Notes: generated from the letters alone by a model not told the origin. Shown: positions 22,701 through 37,200, counted from the stretch's first letter. The stretch: 64,000 nucleotides of DNA from Thermothelomyces thermophilus ATCC 42464 (GCF_000226095.1 NC_016476.1:2108001-2172000); one strand, 5' to 3'. Numbers and translations: made by a program.

Positions 22701-22936
22701 GTTTCTGATCCTTCTACCTTTTGTCAATCGAGATGGTACCGTCATTTAGCCGTTTAATGCCTATAGAATAGGAGGAAGGACCTTCGAGCCTAAGTAAGAC
22801 TCTTTTAGCCTAGTACTAGCTATAAAACCATTTAGAACCCCCTCTTTACGTTCTAATACTCTCTGATTTAGAGCCCTCGATATAAGGCCCCGATTGTAAA
22901 TAGCTTATCTAGAACCTAGAAGGCTAGGTTAAGGAG
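22701..22936 (+). other. Element F leader and start of gag region
   Basis: Sequence between the F 5' LTR and inserted copy B. No start codon or canonical tRNA primer-binding site could be assigned. It ends with AGGAG, the target duplication of copy B. Confidence 0.6.
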
Positions 22937-23364
22937 TGTTACAAAAATATATATACAGGACGCCACCTAAGCCGCCTCCCTAATAGGCCAATAAGATAGC
23001 AGGAATAATAGGCCAATCAGGACAGGATCACACTTAGCAAGGAATGATCCTAGCAGAGGATCACTAGCTTACGATGTAAGCCAGGTAAGCCAGTACAGAG
23101 GATCACTATAACTATTAGTAATCCTAGGATTATATATATATATAGATAGTCACTCGTTATAGTAGACTCTAGGAGTTTACTAGTAATAGTAACCTACAAT
23201 TATAGTATTTATTCTAAGCACTACTAACTACTATAAAAGATAACTCTAGTATTATTATAAACCCTTTAGCTTTACCAAATCCCTTAGACAACCTATACAC
23301 TTGTCCCACTTAATCTACCTTTGTCTAAACCCTTTTAGAAGAAATCTAAGTTAGGTTTGTTATA
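22937..23364 (+). repeat. 5' LTR of chromovirus B
   Basis: 428 bp, starting TGTTACAAAAAT and ending TTATA (RIP form of TCACA). Confidence 0.9.
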
Positions 23365-26300
23365 TATTGCTATTACTCTCTTTGTTCTATTATAGTTTAG
23401 GACGAAGGTAATTTCGGCCTCGATATTGATATAACTATTAACGTTACGGCCGAATAACTGCTTACCTAGCTTAGTTAACTCTATTAATAGATCTAGGAGT
23501 TAGACTAGAGAGGCAAGGCTGCTTAAGCTTGAATCAAGGAACTCGAGAATGGCGAAAAGCACTTATAGAAGCTAGTTAACGAGGCCTATACTAAAATCAA
23601 GGCACTTAAAGGCGCTAAAGCGAGCCGTATTAAGATCAAACTACCTAGTAAATATAGAGGAACTAAGGAGGATCTTATAAGGTTCTTAATAAACCTCTGA
23701 TCTTACTTTCGGCTTAATGATGATAAGTTTCTAGATAATAAAGCTAAAGTCCTTTATATAGCTATAAGACTAGAGAATAAGGTATTTAGATAGTTTGAGC
23801 CTATATAGAATAACTATCTTACTAAGGAAGACAAAGACGACTAAGACATATTTATATAAGTAGTCTTTTGATCTTACGACCGTTTTAAAGAAGAACTTTA
23901 GAAGGTCTTTAGTAATAAAGATAAGAAGATTTATATATAAGAAAAACTTGCTAATCTCCGATAGACCAAGTTAATAGCCTCCTATGCTATATAGTTTAGA
24001 TAGGATATACTTAAGTCTTAGCTTAACGATAAGGCATTAATATAACTATTCCATAATGGCTTAAAGGAAAAGGTTAAAGATAAGCTATATAAGTATAATT
24101 GGCCTAAGACCCTAGATAAATATATTATATAGGCTATTAGAATTGATGATTAACTCTATATATAAAAGTAGTAGAAATAAGGTTAAATAAACGAAACTAC
24201 GATTAAGGCTAATAATAAGGAAAAACAAGTATATGTTAGCACCTTATATAGAATATATCCTAGGGCTATAGATATAGACATAGTATAGAAGTAGGATAGA
24301 AAGAAGATAATCAAAGACAAGTCTAATGTTACCTACTATAACTATAGAAAGAAAGGACATTATAAACAAGAATATTAAAGCCTAAAGAAAGAATGGAAAA
24401 TAGTCTCTAGAAAGGAAATTGCGGTTATTAACGAAACTATTAAGGATATTATCAAAGTAGCGGCTATAAGCTACGAAAACAGGGATAATAATATAGATAG
24501 TCTCGGACGCGATAGTGATGGTAAAGATAAACAAGCACTATACTCCGAATTAGTCACTATAGACCTAGAGATAGGTCTTGCCGAATAGGATATGGTAGGA
24601 GAGTATATACTACTAATTTCGATTCTCCTAGTCTTAAGGTAGTAGGGTTTTATAGTTATATAGAGGTAGGATAGATCGTAGACAACTAACATCTAAGGAA
24701 TCAAAAGACCTAGACCTAATGTTCTATTCCTCTAGGAACGAATTGAATAGTACTGTAACGAAGTTTTCTGGCTTAATACGAAACTATGCGAATAGGATAG
24801 ACGTTTAATTTGACTTGCCTAGTAGAGCGATAAGATGAGGGACGAGATAAGGGAACTCTAACGTATCGTGGAAACTATCAAAGGGGAACAGTCTATAATA
24901 TATGATGGACCTAATAGCTACGCCAAGTATTTTGATGACTAGTAACTTAGCTACAACGTACGGAACCTAGAGTACTAGTTTATATATATAAACTATAGAA
25001 AAGACAAACGTATATAGGAAAACTACTAGAAGAAATATTCCTACCTTAGCATTAGGGTATCTATAGTCTACATATAGTAAGAAGGATTTGGGAAAGAGTT
25101 TTAATACCTCCTAGGTAACGCTATATAACTATACCCTTGATATAATATATATATATAAGTGCCCTAGTTCTAGTATATATTATATAAATACTAATACTAC
25201 TTTTGTAATAAATTTGAAAACAATTACTAGCTAACCTAACAAGGAAATAAGGACAGAAGCCTCTACCCTATAGAATAGGTCTATAATACTAGAAACAGAG
25301 CAGCTAAATTGCTCTAGAAGATCGAAGCCCGCGACCTAGAAGGCATTATAGTAGTTCTAAAACAAGCCTAGCCTAGGTACTACGGAACAGGACGAGATAT
25401 ATAGGACTCGTGTTAGAGCAACGATTACTTCTATTATATAGACGAAAAGAAATCGCGAATTCGAGAGCTTTAGATGAAGCTATAGCACGTACGACGGAAA
25501 GTAGAACAGACCTAATGGTAGGAAGTTACAAGCACTTAATGGCTTATAGAAATAAGTATAATCGATAAAGCCGCTATTAGCCGAACAACCGAAGAGGTTA
25601 GCACTAACCTAGGAAACGGGTCAGAGCCTTTCGAGGGGCCCGAAAACTATTAATGTCTGTATAACGGTAAGTGGTAGCGTAGTATAGGAGGAACTAGCGT
25701 AAGAGACTACTATATCGAGACCTCCTGGTAGAAATATGGAAAATCACTATAATCTTTAGACGATGGTAGTAAGATAAGCGACTATAGATAATAGTATGAT
25801 AGAAATAGCACGAAATGCTCGTACTAGTAGATAGTAGAGCAGAGATAAACCTAATTTTGCCGATACTTGTAAATTAGCTATAGATACCCTAGAGAATAAA
25901 GTAGAAGTAAATTAGCTATAGATACCCTAGAGAATAAAGTAGAAGTATAGTATAATTAAAGGGCTATTTCTGACGTAATAGGTATATAGAAAGACTAAAC
26001 CGATTAACATTACTATAGTAGGGAAGACTATAGTAGTCGTATTTAGCATCGTAAATATAGATAACAATAAAGATATAATATTAGGATTACTATAGTATAA
26101 AGATTATAACCTAGATATTAGCTAGAAGAATAGTAGCTACCTACGACCTCGAACGGAGTCGTATTCGACTAGTAAGATAGAGAGCACGTAAGGATTACAA
26201 GCAGACGATGCTTAAGGGAAGGCATATCCTATAGATCTACTATAAGAGGCAGATAGTAGTAGGCAGACTACTATAGACTCTAGAAGAAGTAACATAACGA

Positions 26301-29300
26301 CACCGACGTTACGATAGAAAGAACGAGCTAAACCACCGATAACTATTCTCTCTATTAACAAATGTAGAGCACTATAATTAGAGTAGTAGGTTAAGATAGG
26401 AGAAATTGCTAGTATCGCCATAGACGGAACTAAGTTTGTATACTATTAGAAAACCGAGAAACGAGACAAGACTAGGGAAGTACCGAAGGAGTACAAGGGA
26501 CACCTAGCATTCGAACCGAAACATCTAGAAGGATTACTAGAATATAGCCTATAAGATTATAAGATTAAGCTTAAAGAAGGAGTATGACTAAAGTTCTTTA
26601 AGATTTACTATACGAGCTAGATATAGAATAAAGAACTTAAGCGATATTTAAAGGAGAACCTTCGAAGAAGATATATCTGCCTGTCGACATTGCTAGTAGG
26701 CTACCTAATTCTATTTATACCTAAGAAAGACAGAAAGCTATAGTTATACGTTAACTATTGGTAACTTAACAAATAGACTATAAAAAATCGATACCTATTA
26801 TTATTAATTATATAGCTCTAAGATTAGTTAATAGAAGCCTAATATTTTATACGTCTTGACTTGCTATCGGCCCATAACTATATATAGATTAAAGAAGATA
26901 ATAAGTAGAAAACGGCCTTTAGGATACCCTATAGCTATTACGAGTACCTTATTATGCTATTTGGACTTACGAATGTGCTAGTAACGTTCTAAGCCCTGAT
27001 TGATCAAGCTATTTAACCCTTTCTTGACAAATTTACGGTATATTATCTTGATAATATACTTATCCTTCCTAAGACGATAGACGAATACCGGAAGTACGTG
27101 AAAGTAGTGCTAGACGCGTTATATACGTATAAGCTATTAGTTAACAAGGAAAAGAGTGAATTCTATATTAGGAAAATGGTGTTTTTAGGATACGAAATAT
27201 CCCTAGGACAAATCCAGATAGAACCCTTAAAGGTTAAAGCTATTAAGGATTAGCTATAACCGACGTTAGTTACGGAAGTACGAAGTTTTATTAGGTTTAC
27301 GAACTTCTACCAGATATTTATTAGGAACTTTAGAGCGATCGTACGACCTTTATACGAACTTACTAAAGAGAATGCTAAATTCTAATAGGAAGAGTAATAT
27401 AAGCAAGTATTTATATAGATCCGTGACGCTATTACTAAAGATCTAGTACTAGTATTACTAGACCCTAGGAAGCTATTCGAGGTAGAGACAGACGCTTTAG
27501 ACTACGCCATCAGAGGATAGTTAGGATAGCGAGACGAACAAGGGAAGCTATATCCTATAGCCTTCTTTTTAAAGAAGCTTGATAGACCACGTCTTAATTA
27601 TCCAATCTATAATAAAGAACTACTTACAATTATCAAAGCTTTTAAGGAATAGTAACTATACCTTAGTAGTACGATTAAACTAGTATAAGTATATACGGAT
27701 TATAAAAATTTATAGTACTTTACGACGACAAAGGAACTTAATAGACAATAAATACGATAAGTAGAATTCCTTATAGAATTTAATTTTGAGATCCGCTATA
27801 AGAAGGGTAAAGAGAACGTACGAGCAGATGCCTTAAGTCGACGAACAGATTATATAGAAGGACAAATAGAAACAACGCTACCGTTATTTAAGGAACAAAT
27901 AGACGGAACGCTATACTACAAAACGTAGATACCTGTAGAAGACGATCTACTCGACTCATTCCTAGAATGTTATATAATCTTTCGAGAAGAAAGGATTAAC
28001 GAGACGTAGTATCAAGTAGTACCTAGACTAGTAGTACCTAACGGAGTAGAAGAAAGAGATAGGAAACTCTAGTACCGAGGCAAAGTATATATCTATAATG
28101 GGAATTAATAGCTATAAATGATTCGAGAACTCTATAAATCGAAACTCGGAGGATACAAAGGAGTTATAAAGACTATTATATAAGTTAAAAAACACTATAA
28201 TTTTCTATAGTTAACGGTACAAGTTAAGGAAGTCGTACGGAACTACGACATCTATAATCGAAGCAAAACGGTATAACATAAGCTGTATAGGCTACTTTAG
28301 CTACTACTAATAGTTAATAAACTATAGAGTTTAGTTATAATAGACTTTATTACGAAACTACCAAAATCTGAAGATACGGCTATAGGGGTAATCTATGATA
28401 GTATTCTTACTATAGTAGACCGTCTAACTAAATGGGTATACTTCTTTCCCTATAAAGAGTCCTAGATAGCAGAATAACTAGTAGACGTGATCTATCGGCA
28501 AGTTATATTAGTATATGCTTGGCTATAAGAATAGATTACCGACAGAGACATTAAGTTCGTATCGAAGTTCTAGTAAGCGTTAATATAACGATTAGGCATT
28601 AATAGCAAGCTATTAACGGTATATTACCTATAGACTAATAGATAAACGGAGTAACTAAACCAAGTTATCAAGTAGTATCTCCGTTCTTATATTAACTACT
28701 AGCAAGACGACTAGGTTATATTATTGCTAATAGCATAACTCGCTTATAATATAATACTAATAGAAACAACTAAAGTTATACCGTTCTTTACAAATTATGG
28801 ATACAAAGTAGACCTTAGGCAAGGACTAGAGGTTATAGTGCTAAGAGCAGTAGTTAAAGTAAAACAGATGTATATACTATATAGGAAGCTTAAAAAGGAA
28901 CTCGAGTCTATTAAAACCAGAATAAAGAACTATTACAACAAATATAGGCTTAAGGGACCTTACCTAGAGAGAGGAGATAAAGTCTATTTAATCGTATAAA
29001 ACCTATAAACTAAACGACCAAGTACAAAGCTAGACTTTAAGAAGGTTGGACCCTTTATTATTAAAGAATGAATTTCGATATCTAACTACTAATTATCGTT
29101 ACCATCATCTATACGACTACAGATAGATATTTTTCATATTTCACTTCTCGAACTAGTACTAAAGAACGCCAAGGTTGCTATATATATCGAAGTAGAGAAT
29201 AAAGAGAAAGAATAGGACGTCGAAGAAATTCTAGATTTACGTATTATTAACAGGGAACTATAATATCTAGTCAAATAGCTCGATTTTAGACTAGAGGATA

Positions 29301-30102
29301 ACTTATAGGAACTAGTTAAAAATTTAAACTGCCCTAAGAAACTAGAATGGTTCTACCGCTAGAACCCGGATCGACCGTAGGCACTAGCTCGGACAAAATA
29401 GCTAAGTTAGCCTCTAATAAATCTAGGCCTAAAGAGGACCAATTAAACGGGACGTCAGCACCCTAGGACCGTATATTATTAATAACGTGTACCTCGGAAT
29501 CCCATACCTTCTATTCTTCTACCTCTATTTTCTTTAGAGACTATATACCTTGACGAAATAGCTCGGAACCCTGCTCCTTTAAGAAACGTTTCTAGCGACG
29601 AAGACAAGCTAATTGACCGATAGCCGTCTAAAGTTAAGTCTAAAGAATAAAAAGAGCCTCTTTAGCATCGGCCTCTTCTTGTTCTACGCGTTTCTATTTA
29701 GATATAATCTTCGTCACTATAAAAGATTAGCTACGAATATTAAGGTAACAAATAAGGCTACAAATAACTAGACGCTATATTAGAACTATCGTAAGAACGA
29801 CCCTAATGTATATACTTGCTATAGCGAGAAGAGCCTAACACTATATAATAAGCTAAGTTCCACTTAAAATACTATAAATATAGTATAACGTCTACGCTAA
29901 AAGAATTAATAAAAGAAGTAGGTACGGCGCGCTGTTAGGATTTCGAAGATCGACACTTAGAGATATAATCTGCTATCTTGTTAGTTACTAGTAGTACGGA
30001 AAAAGGGAAAAATTACGAGGTATATATAGAAAAGGACGTTAGTACTATTTGAAACGGCCTAAGATAGGCTTTCGGGTCGAAAGCCTTAAAGGAGGGGCAT
30101 CG
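23365..30102 (+). pseudogene. Degenerate gag-pol of chromovirus B
   Basis: Reading order: gag with CCHC knuckle (24334-24375), protease, RT (motif 27041-27064), RNase H, integrase (about 28300-28800), and a chromodomain remnant (about 29200-29350). Stops are frequent, mainly TAG at former CAG or TGG positions. A purine-rich tract (GGAGGGG) precedes the 3' LTR. Confidence 0.85.
25871..25946 (+). repeat. 38-bp perfect tandem duplication in gag-pol of copy B
   Basis: Units 25871-25908 and 25909-25946 are identical. Copy D has a single unit at the equivalent place (about 49387). The length is not a multiple of three, so it shifts the frame. Confidence 0.9.
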
Positions 30103-30530
30103 TATCACGAAAATATATATATAGGATGCTGCCTAAGCCGCCTCCCTAATAGGCTAATAGGATAGCAGGAATAATAGGCTAATTAGGATAGGATTACACT
30201 TGGCAAGAAATGATCCTAGCAGAGGATCACTAGCTTACGATATAAGCTAGGTAAGCTAATACGGAGAATTACTATGACTATTAGTGATCCTAGAATTATA
30301 TATATATATAGATAGTTACTCGTTATAGTGAACTCTAGGAGTTTACCAGTGATAGTAACCTATAATTACAGTACTTATACCAAGTACCGCTAGCTACTGT
30401 AAGAGACAACTTTAGTGTTATTATAAACCCTTTGGCTTTACCGAATCCCTTAGATGACCTGTACACTTGTCCTGCTTAATCTACCTTCGTCTGAACCCTT
30501 TTAAAAGAAGTCTGAGTTGGGTTCGTCATA
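30103..30530 (+). repeat. 3' LTR of chromovirus B
   Basis: 428 bp, starting TATCACGAAAAT (RIP form of TGTCACGG) and ending TCATA. Confidence 0.9.
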
Positions 30531-30535
30531 AGGAG

Positions 30536-31980
30536 CTAGAAAGGCTATAATAGCTATAAGACTAGGAAAAATTCCTATTAGAGAAGCTAGGACTACTAGA
30601 CTATATAAAGGCTTCGAAACGACCTTAATTACCTACTGAATCCTCTAATTCTAATGACTTAAGATACCATTCTAAGGCTATTAAGGTTACTAATCTAATT
30701 CGATTTACTAATATAATGACCTATTAGCGGTGGCGAGAGTAGCTCTAAGATTTGTAATACGCTTTTTAGGGAGATCTAAAGCGGTTTAAAATATTATAGA
30801 ATCGTATCTTATTTATGTTTAATTATATAGACAAGTAACCCTAGAACTGCTAGTATAGCTATTGTTAGAACGTATTACCTAAGGAGCGTAATTAGTTAGA
30901 AAATGACTAGATGCTATTTAAAGAATAGACAAACGCCTATATAATTGACCTTATTAACTAAGTATCCTAAGTAGCTAAGGCTTTAAATTTAGCCTGCTAA
31001 CGAAACGGCTAATCCCTATAGGATCTTTACCATTACCTTAAGTCCCTTAAAGCTTAATTTCTCCATTAAGATGAGAAAAGCCGAGCTTTAAGCTTCTATA
31101 CTAAGCTATTGCCTTTTCTTATTTAGTATATTAAATATTACTATACCTACTGCCTAGAGACAAGAGAAGGAATAGTATAGTTAGCGTTATAAATCTAGTA
31201 TAGCTTCTAGTGACTAAATCGTAGTTAGACTACCCCCTTTTTGCTACTAATTTAAGATTAACTACGTTATACGCCTAATATATTACGTTCCTATACGTCA
31301 TCGTCCTACTATTAAACTAGACCTATAACGAAGCCGTAATCGGCCTTATAAGGCGCCCTAAACTTTATATTAACCCTTACTCCTAAGATATAGAGTGATA
31401 GCTTGTATTTCCGATATAGAAAAGAGGGACATTTTGTAAGAGATTGCCTAGAAACGGTATAGGTTACTTCCTATTAACAAGGTTAATACCCTAGTTACTA
31501 GGGTTTAGGCCGTTTTTACTAGGGAAACAGGAGTTACTTATAGTAGACCCTAATACTATAGGAATAGCTATAGGGGATGACCTAAAAAGGGAGTATATAT
31601 ATATAATTATTATAATAAACGTATATAAAGGCGTTTCGATAATAGTAGACCTAGATTCTTATATAGAAATGAATATCATAGACTTTAATCTCATTTAGAA
31701 ATACTAATTAAAACGACTTACTTATATTCTACCTATAATTCGATAGTTTAACAAAACGGTTATAGTATTCTATAAGGTATATCAAGTACTAATTATACTA
31801 ACTAATGAATATAGAACTATACATTAATATAATTACCTTTATATTACTATTAGCTATAATACCAAAACCTTGCTAGTCTTATTAGGAATGCTTACACTTA
31901 GCGATCTTACTATCTTATTATTCCCGATAGAGAATCGCTAATGATTTCCACTAGAAACCGAGATAGCCTGATTCCAATAC
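30536..31980 (+). pseudogene. Element F gag and protease remnant
   Basis: A CCHC knuckle near 31406-31446 reads Y-F-R-Y-R-K-E-G-H-F-V-R-D-C, where the first two Cys have become Tyr and the last remains. Downstream near 31640-31720 a retropepsin-like block reads I-V-D-L-D-S-Y-I-E-M-N. Stops occur throughout. Confidence 0.7.
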
Positions 31981-31989
31981 CCTAAAAGA

Positions 31990-33857
31990 ATGGAAAAGGA
32001 CTGCCAAAGGGGAGCTAGGGTCTTTGTATTAACTACTATTTCGGATGTCTCTACGGATCTATTCCCTAACGAGAAAGAATTGAAACCCTTAGGAAACCTA
32101 GAAGAAATTCCCCCTAAGCTACAAGACTTTGCCGACGTAATAGATATATCAAATTTAAGTATCCTTCCTTCGTTTAAAGTAACTAACTATAAAATCGATC
32201 TATAGCTAGGGACGACTCCCCTAGTTAGACCGATTTACCCCTTATCCCGGTATAAACTTAATATACTATAGGAATACTTAGACAAAAACCTCGCTAAGGG
32301 GAGGATTTAACCTTCCGAGAGTTTAGTAGCTAGCCTGGTCCTATTTATACCCAAAAAGGATGGAAGCCTTTGTCTTTATATTAATTACCAAGGACTTAAT
32401 ATAATTACCTAGAACAATTACTATCTATTACCCCTTATCTCAGAGATTCTTAACTATACTTCTAGCGCTTAATTCTTTACTAAGCTTAATATTAAAGATA
32501 CTTACTACCGGATTTAAATATAGAAAGGGGATAAGTAGAAGACTACTTTTTAAACTTATTATAGATTATTTAAGTACTTAGTTATACCATTTGACCTAAT
32601 AAACGTACTAGCTACTTTTTAGAATTATATTTATTAAGTATTAGGTAGATTGCTTAACGAATTTTATATAGTTTATTTAGATAATATCTTAATTTTTTTA
32701 CCTAACCGTAAAATGTATATAAAATATATTTAAAAGGTCCTCGAACGACTATAGAACATATAGCTATATTATAAACCTAGTAAATGCTTATTTCATAAGG
32801 ACTAAGTTAACTTTCTTAGATTTATAGTAAATTGGTAAGGAATTATAATAGACCTAGTATAAATCGAAACGGTAGAGAAATAGCTAGAACCCTAGACCTA
32901 TTATAACATTTAGGTATTTCTCGGATTTATTAACTTTCATTAGAAATTCATTCGCAATTTTTCATGGATTGCCTACCCCCTAACAAGTCTACTAAAGGGG
33001 CTAGAAAAGGGGAAGAAACCGGGAGGAGTCTAGTTTAACCTTAAAGAACAAAAAGCATTTCAAGAAATTGAAAACTATTTCAAATCGGCGCCGGTTCTCT
33101 GGCATTTTAATTCTAAAAAGCCGATAACCATTGAAATAGACACTTCTATATTTGCAATAGGGGCTATCTTATTATAGCAAGCAGAGGACTTTTGAAAACA
33201 CCCTATTACGTTTTATTTGGCTAAGTTCTTAGGACTAGCCTACCACTATAATACCCCTGACAAGGAAATAATAGCGATCGTAGAAAGCTTTAAGCACTAG
33301 TAACACTATTTAATAGGAAATCCCTATAAAATCACCATCTATTCGGACTATAACAATTTACAAGGATTTATAAGACAAACCTAACTTAATAGTTACTAAG
33401 CTAGATAGTATATATATCTCTTAGGCTTTGATTTTACTATTAAACACTAGCTAGGGAAGCGAAACCCTATAGATAGCCCTTTAAGAAGATCGGATTATAA
33501 AGAAGATAATCCTTTTAAGAACTAAGAATGGTTACCTATAATCCAAAGGAAGATAGCAAACTATAAAAAGGTATAAGAAGCGTAAAGAGTTTCGCGATCT
33601 TTTCAATACTAAATCAGAGTCTAGTCATTAAAAGTTAATCTAAAGGGATTATATAATATAGAACGAATATACCTTGAAAGAAAGCCGATTATATTACAAA
33701 GATAGGCTAAAGAGGCGGTGAAACTAGAATTAGCTTCTGCTATCTAGCTATTATAAATACTTAGAGGGTGTATTTTAGAGCTCTAAAGATTAGACCCCTT
33801 AACTTAAAGAGTAAGGAAAGGCCTAGAAAAGGGTATAATAAAAGGCTAGCAAAGTAC
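31990..33857 (+). pseudogene. Element F reverse transcriptase and RNase H remnant
   Basis: One open stretch (31990-32205) covers the spacer between protease and RT. RT landmarks follow: S-L-V-L-F-I-P-K-K-D-G-S near 32330-32370, Y-L-D-N-I-L-I-F at 32674-32697 (second catalytic Asp lost), the G-F-I-N-F-H-Q-K-F-I-R-N-F-S connection near 32920-32960, and RNase H with I-E-I-D-T-S-I-F-A-I-G-A near 33130-33170. The segment about 32930-33200 is unusually free of RIP damage. It is interrupted by copy C at 33858. Confidence 0.85.
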
Positions 33858-34275
33858 TATGACGAACCTAACTTAGACTTCTTCTAAAAGGGTTCAGACG
33901 AAGGTAGTTTAAGCGGGACAAGCAGGCAGGTCGTCTAAGGGATTCGGTGAAGCCAAAGGGTTTATAACAACACTAGAGTTGTCTCTCACAGTAGTTAGCG
34001 ATGCTTAGTATAAGTACTGTAATTATAGGTTGCTATCACTAGTAAACTCTTAGAGTCTACCTAACGAGTAACTATCTACATGTATATATAATCCTAGTGA
34101 TCACTCCTAATTACGGTGATTGTGAGTGATTGTATGGTGGTAATTACCTTGATCGCTGGTAAGCGTAGTGATTACTATGCTTCTTATATTATAATTAGTC
34201 CTTTCGTTCCTTTGGCTTGATTGGCCTATTTGTGCTAGTAGTCTAGGTAGCATTTGTATATATATTTCTGTAATA
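33858..34275 (-). repeat. 3' LTR of chromovirus C
   Basis: 418 bp, pairing with 40930-41347; subfamily I U3 with repeated GTGATT-like motifs. Confidence 0.88.
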
Positions 34276-37200
34276 TAATGCCTTCCCTTCGAGGCTTTCG
34301 ACCCGAAAGCCCTCTTTTAGGCCGTTTTAAATAGCGCTAATATCCCTTACGTTCCTTGTATGTATTTTTCTCCTTAGCCCCTTGTTGCCCTTCATACTGT
34401 CAATTATACCGTCTGACGCGTATAGATCCCTAGTATCTATTTGCTATAAGCGTTTAGCTTAGTTTATTTCCAATCATAGGTTTATAGTAATAGTATGTTC
34501 CCATTACGTAGAGTATAACCAAGTGTACAAAATGATTAAAAAATCTCGTCGCTACGAGGCTTACATACGTCAGGGTCGTACTTACGATAGTTCTAACGTT
34601 CTAGTTTCTTCTTGTAAGTTCTCGTTTCCTTATAAGGGTATATCTCTAATCATAATACAGTAGATTATATTATATACGAGTAACGTCGTTTAAAGGCTAA
34701 AGAGAAAGAGGCCGAAGCCTTGTTACGAGAATATTAATATAAAGCTTCTAAGGCGTTAGCCTGTCTGACTTGGGTTTATAAATAATGAGAGTTCCTAGTA
34801 GAGAAAGGGGCAGATATAGTTATATAGGGTTTGTCAAATCTAGACGAATTAGAGGCGGTAGAATAGTAGGAATTAGGGGCCGTTATATAACTTAACGGTA
34901 GCGTTAACGTTATTAACTAGGGCGCTATTTTCGGTTCTGTCCTAGGTTTGCCTTTAGCTAATTTAGGTTCTGCCGATAGAACTATTCTAGTTTCTTAAGG
35001 CAGTTTAAATTCTTAACTAGTTCCTATAAGTTATCTTCTAGTCTAAAATTAAGCTATTTAACTAGGTACTATAGTTCTCTATTAATAATATATAAATCTA
35101 GAATTTCTTTAACGTCCTATTCTTCTTCCTTGTCCTTTGCTCTGATATATATAATAATCTTAGCGTTCTTTGGTGCTAGTTTGAGAAGCGAAATATAAAA
35201 AATATCTGTCTGTAATCATATAGATGACGGTAACGATAGTCGGTAGTTAGATGTCGAAATTCGTTCTTTAATAACAAAGGGTCTAACCTTCTTAAAGTCT
35301 AGCTTTGTACTTAGTCGTTTAGTTTGTAAGTTTTATATGATTAGGTAGACTTTGTCTCCCTTCTTTAGGCAAGGTCCCTTAAGCCTATGTTTATTATAGT
35401 AGTTCTTTATTCTGGTTCTAACAAACTCGAGTTCCTTTTTAAGCTTCTTATATAGTATATATAGTTGTTCTACTTTAACTACTACTCTTAGCACTATAAC
35501 CTCCAGTCCTTGCTTAAGGTCTGCTTTATATCTGTAATTCGCGAAGAACGGTATAACTTTAGTCATTTCCGTTAGTATTATATTATAAGCGAGTTATACT
35601 ATTAGTAATAATATAACCTAGTTATCTTGCTAGTAGTTAACGTAAGAACGGAGATACTACTTAATAACTTGGTTTAGTTGCTCCGTTTGTCTGTTAGTCT
35701 ATAGGTAATATGCCGTTAATAGCTTGCTATTAACGCCTAATTGTTATATTAACGCTTGCTAGAACTTTGATACGAACTTAGTATCTCTATCAGTGATCCA
35801 TTCTTACGGCTAAGCATATACTAATGTAACTTGCCGATAGATTATATCTACTAACTGTTCTGCTATCTAGGACTCCTTATAGGGAAAGAAGTATACCTAT
35901 TTAGTTAGGCAATCTACTATAATAAGAATATTGTCGTAGATTACTCCTATAGCTATATCCTTAGATTCTAGTAGCTTTATAATAAAGTCTATCGTAACTA
36001 AACTCTATAGTTTATCAGCTATTAGCAGTAGCTAAAGTAGCCTATATAGCTTATATTATGCTATTTTACTTTAATTACAAATATCATAGTTCTATACAGC
36101 TTCCTTAACTCGTACCATTAGCTATAGAAAGTCGTAATGTTTCCTAACTTGTGTAACAGTCTTCGTAACTCCTTTATATCCTCCGAGTTTCGACTTGTAG
36201 AGTTCTCGAATCATTCGCAGCTATTAATCCCCATCGTAAATATATACTTTACCTTAGTACCAGAGTTTCCCTTCTCTTTCTTCTACTCTATTAGGTACTA
36301 GTAGTCTAGGTGCTACTTGATACTATACCTTGTTAATCCTTTCTTCTTAAAAGATTATATAGCATTCTAGGAACGAGTCAAGTAGATTATCTTCTACGGG
36401 TGTCTGCGTTTCGTGATATAGCGTTCCATCTATTCGTTTCTTAAATAACGGTGGTATTATTTCTATTTGTCCTTCTGTATAATCCGTTCGTCAGCTTGAG
36501 ATATCTACTTGTACGTTCTCTTTGCCCTTCTTATAGCGGATCTTAAAGTTAAATTCCGCGAGGAATTCTACCTATTATATTTATCGTCTGTTAAGTTCTT
36601 TTATCATTATAAAGTATCGTAGGTTCTTATAATCTATATATATCTATATTAGTTTAGTTATATTACTAAGGTATAGTTGCTATTCTTTAAAAGCTTCGAT
36701 AATCGTAAGTAGTTCCTTATTATAAATCGGATAATTAAAATATAGTCTATCGAGCTTCTTTAAAAAGAAGGCTATAAGATATAGCTTTCCTTGTTTGTCT
36801 CGTTATCCTAATTATCTTCTAATAGTATAGTCTAAAGCGTCCGTTTCTACCTTGAATGGCTTCTTAGGGTCTAGTAGTACTAGTACTAGATCTTTAGTAA
36901 TAGCGTTACAGATCTACGTAAATGCTTACTCGTATTGCTCTTCCTATTAGAATTTAGTATTCTTCTTAGTAAATTCGTACAAAGGTCATACGATCGCTCT
37001 AAACTTCCTAATAAACATCTGGTAGAAGTTTGTAAATTCGATAAAGCTTTATACTTCCATAACTAACGTCGGTCATAGCTAATTCTTGATAGCTTTAACC
37101 TTTGAAGGTTCTATCTAAATTTGTTCTAGGGATATCTTATATCCTAAAACTACCGTCTTCCTAATATGGAATTCGCTCTTTTCCTTGTTAACTGATAATT

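Larger units (their letters stand above)
22937..30530 (+). mobile_element. Chromovirus copy B, full length, RIP-inactivated
   Basis: A 7,594-bp element with 428-bp LTRs (22937-23364 and 30103-30530) and perfect target duplication AGGAG (22932-22936 and 30531-30535). It is inserted in element F in plus orientation. The gag zinc knuckle at 24334-24375 has all three Cys codons changed to Tyr. The RT motif at 27041-27064 reads Y-Y-L-D-N-I-L-I. It belongs to LTR subfamily II with D and E, and carries a 38-bp tandem duplication not present in copy D. Confidence 0.92.

Noticed and set aside
30529-30535. 7-bp target duplication TAAGGAG for copy B
   Set aside because: The first two bases belong to the LTR end (TCATA, from TCACA), as shown by copy D ending in TTACA. 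The duplication is 5 bp, AGGAG, as for the other copies.
31990-32205. 71-codon frame as a small gene
   Set aside because: It is the spacer just before the reverse transcriptase of element F and continues in frame past a RIP-type stop.
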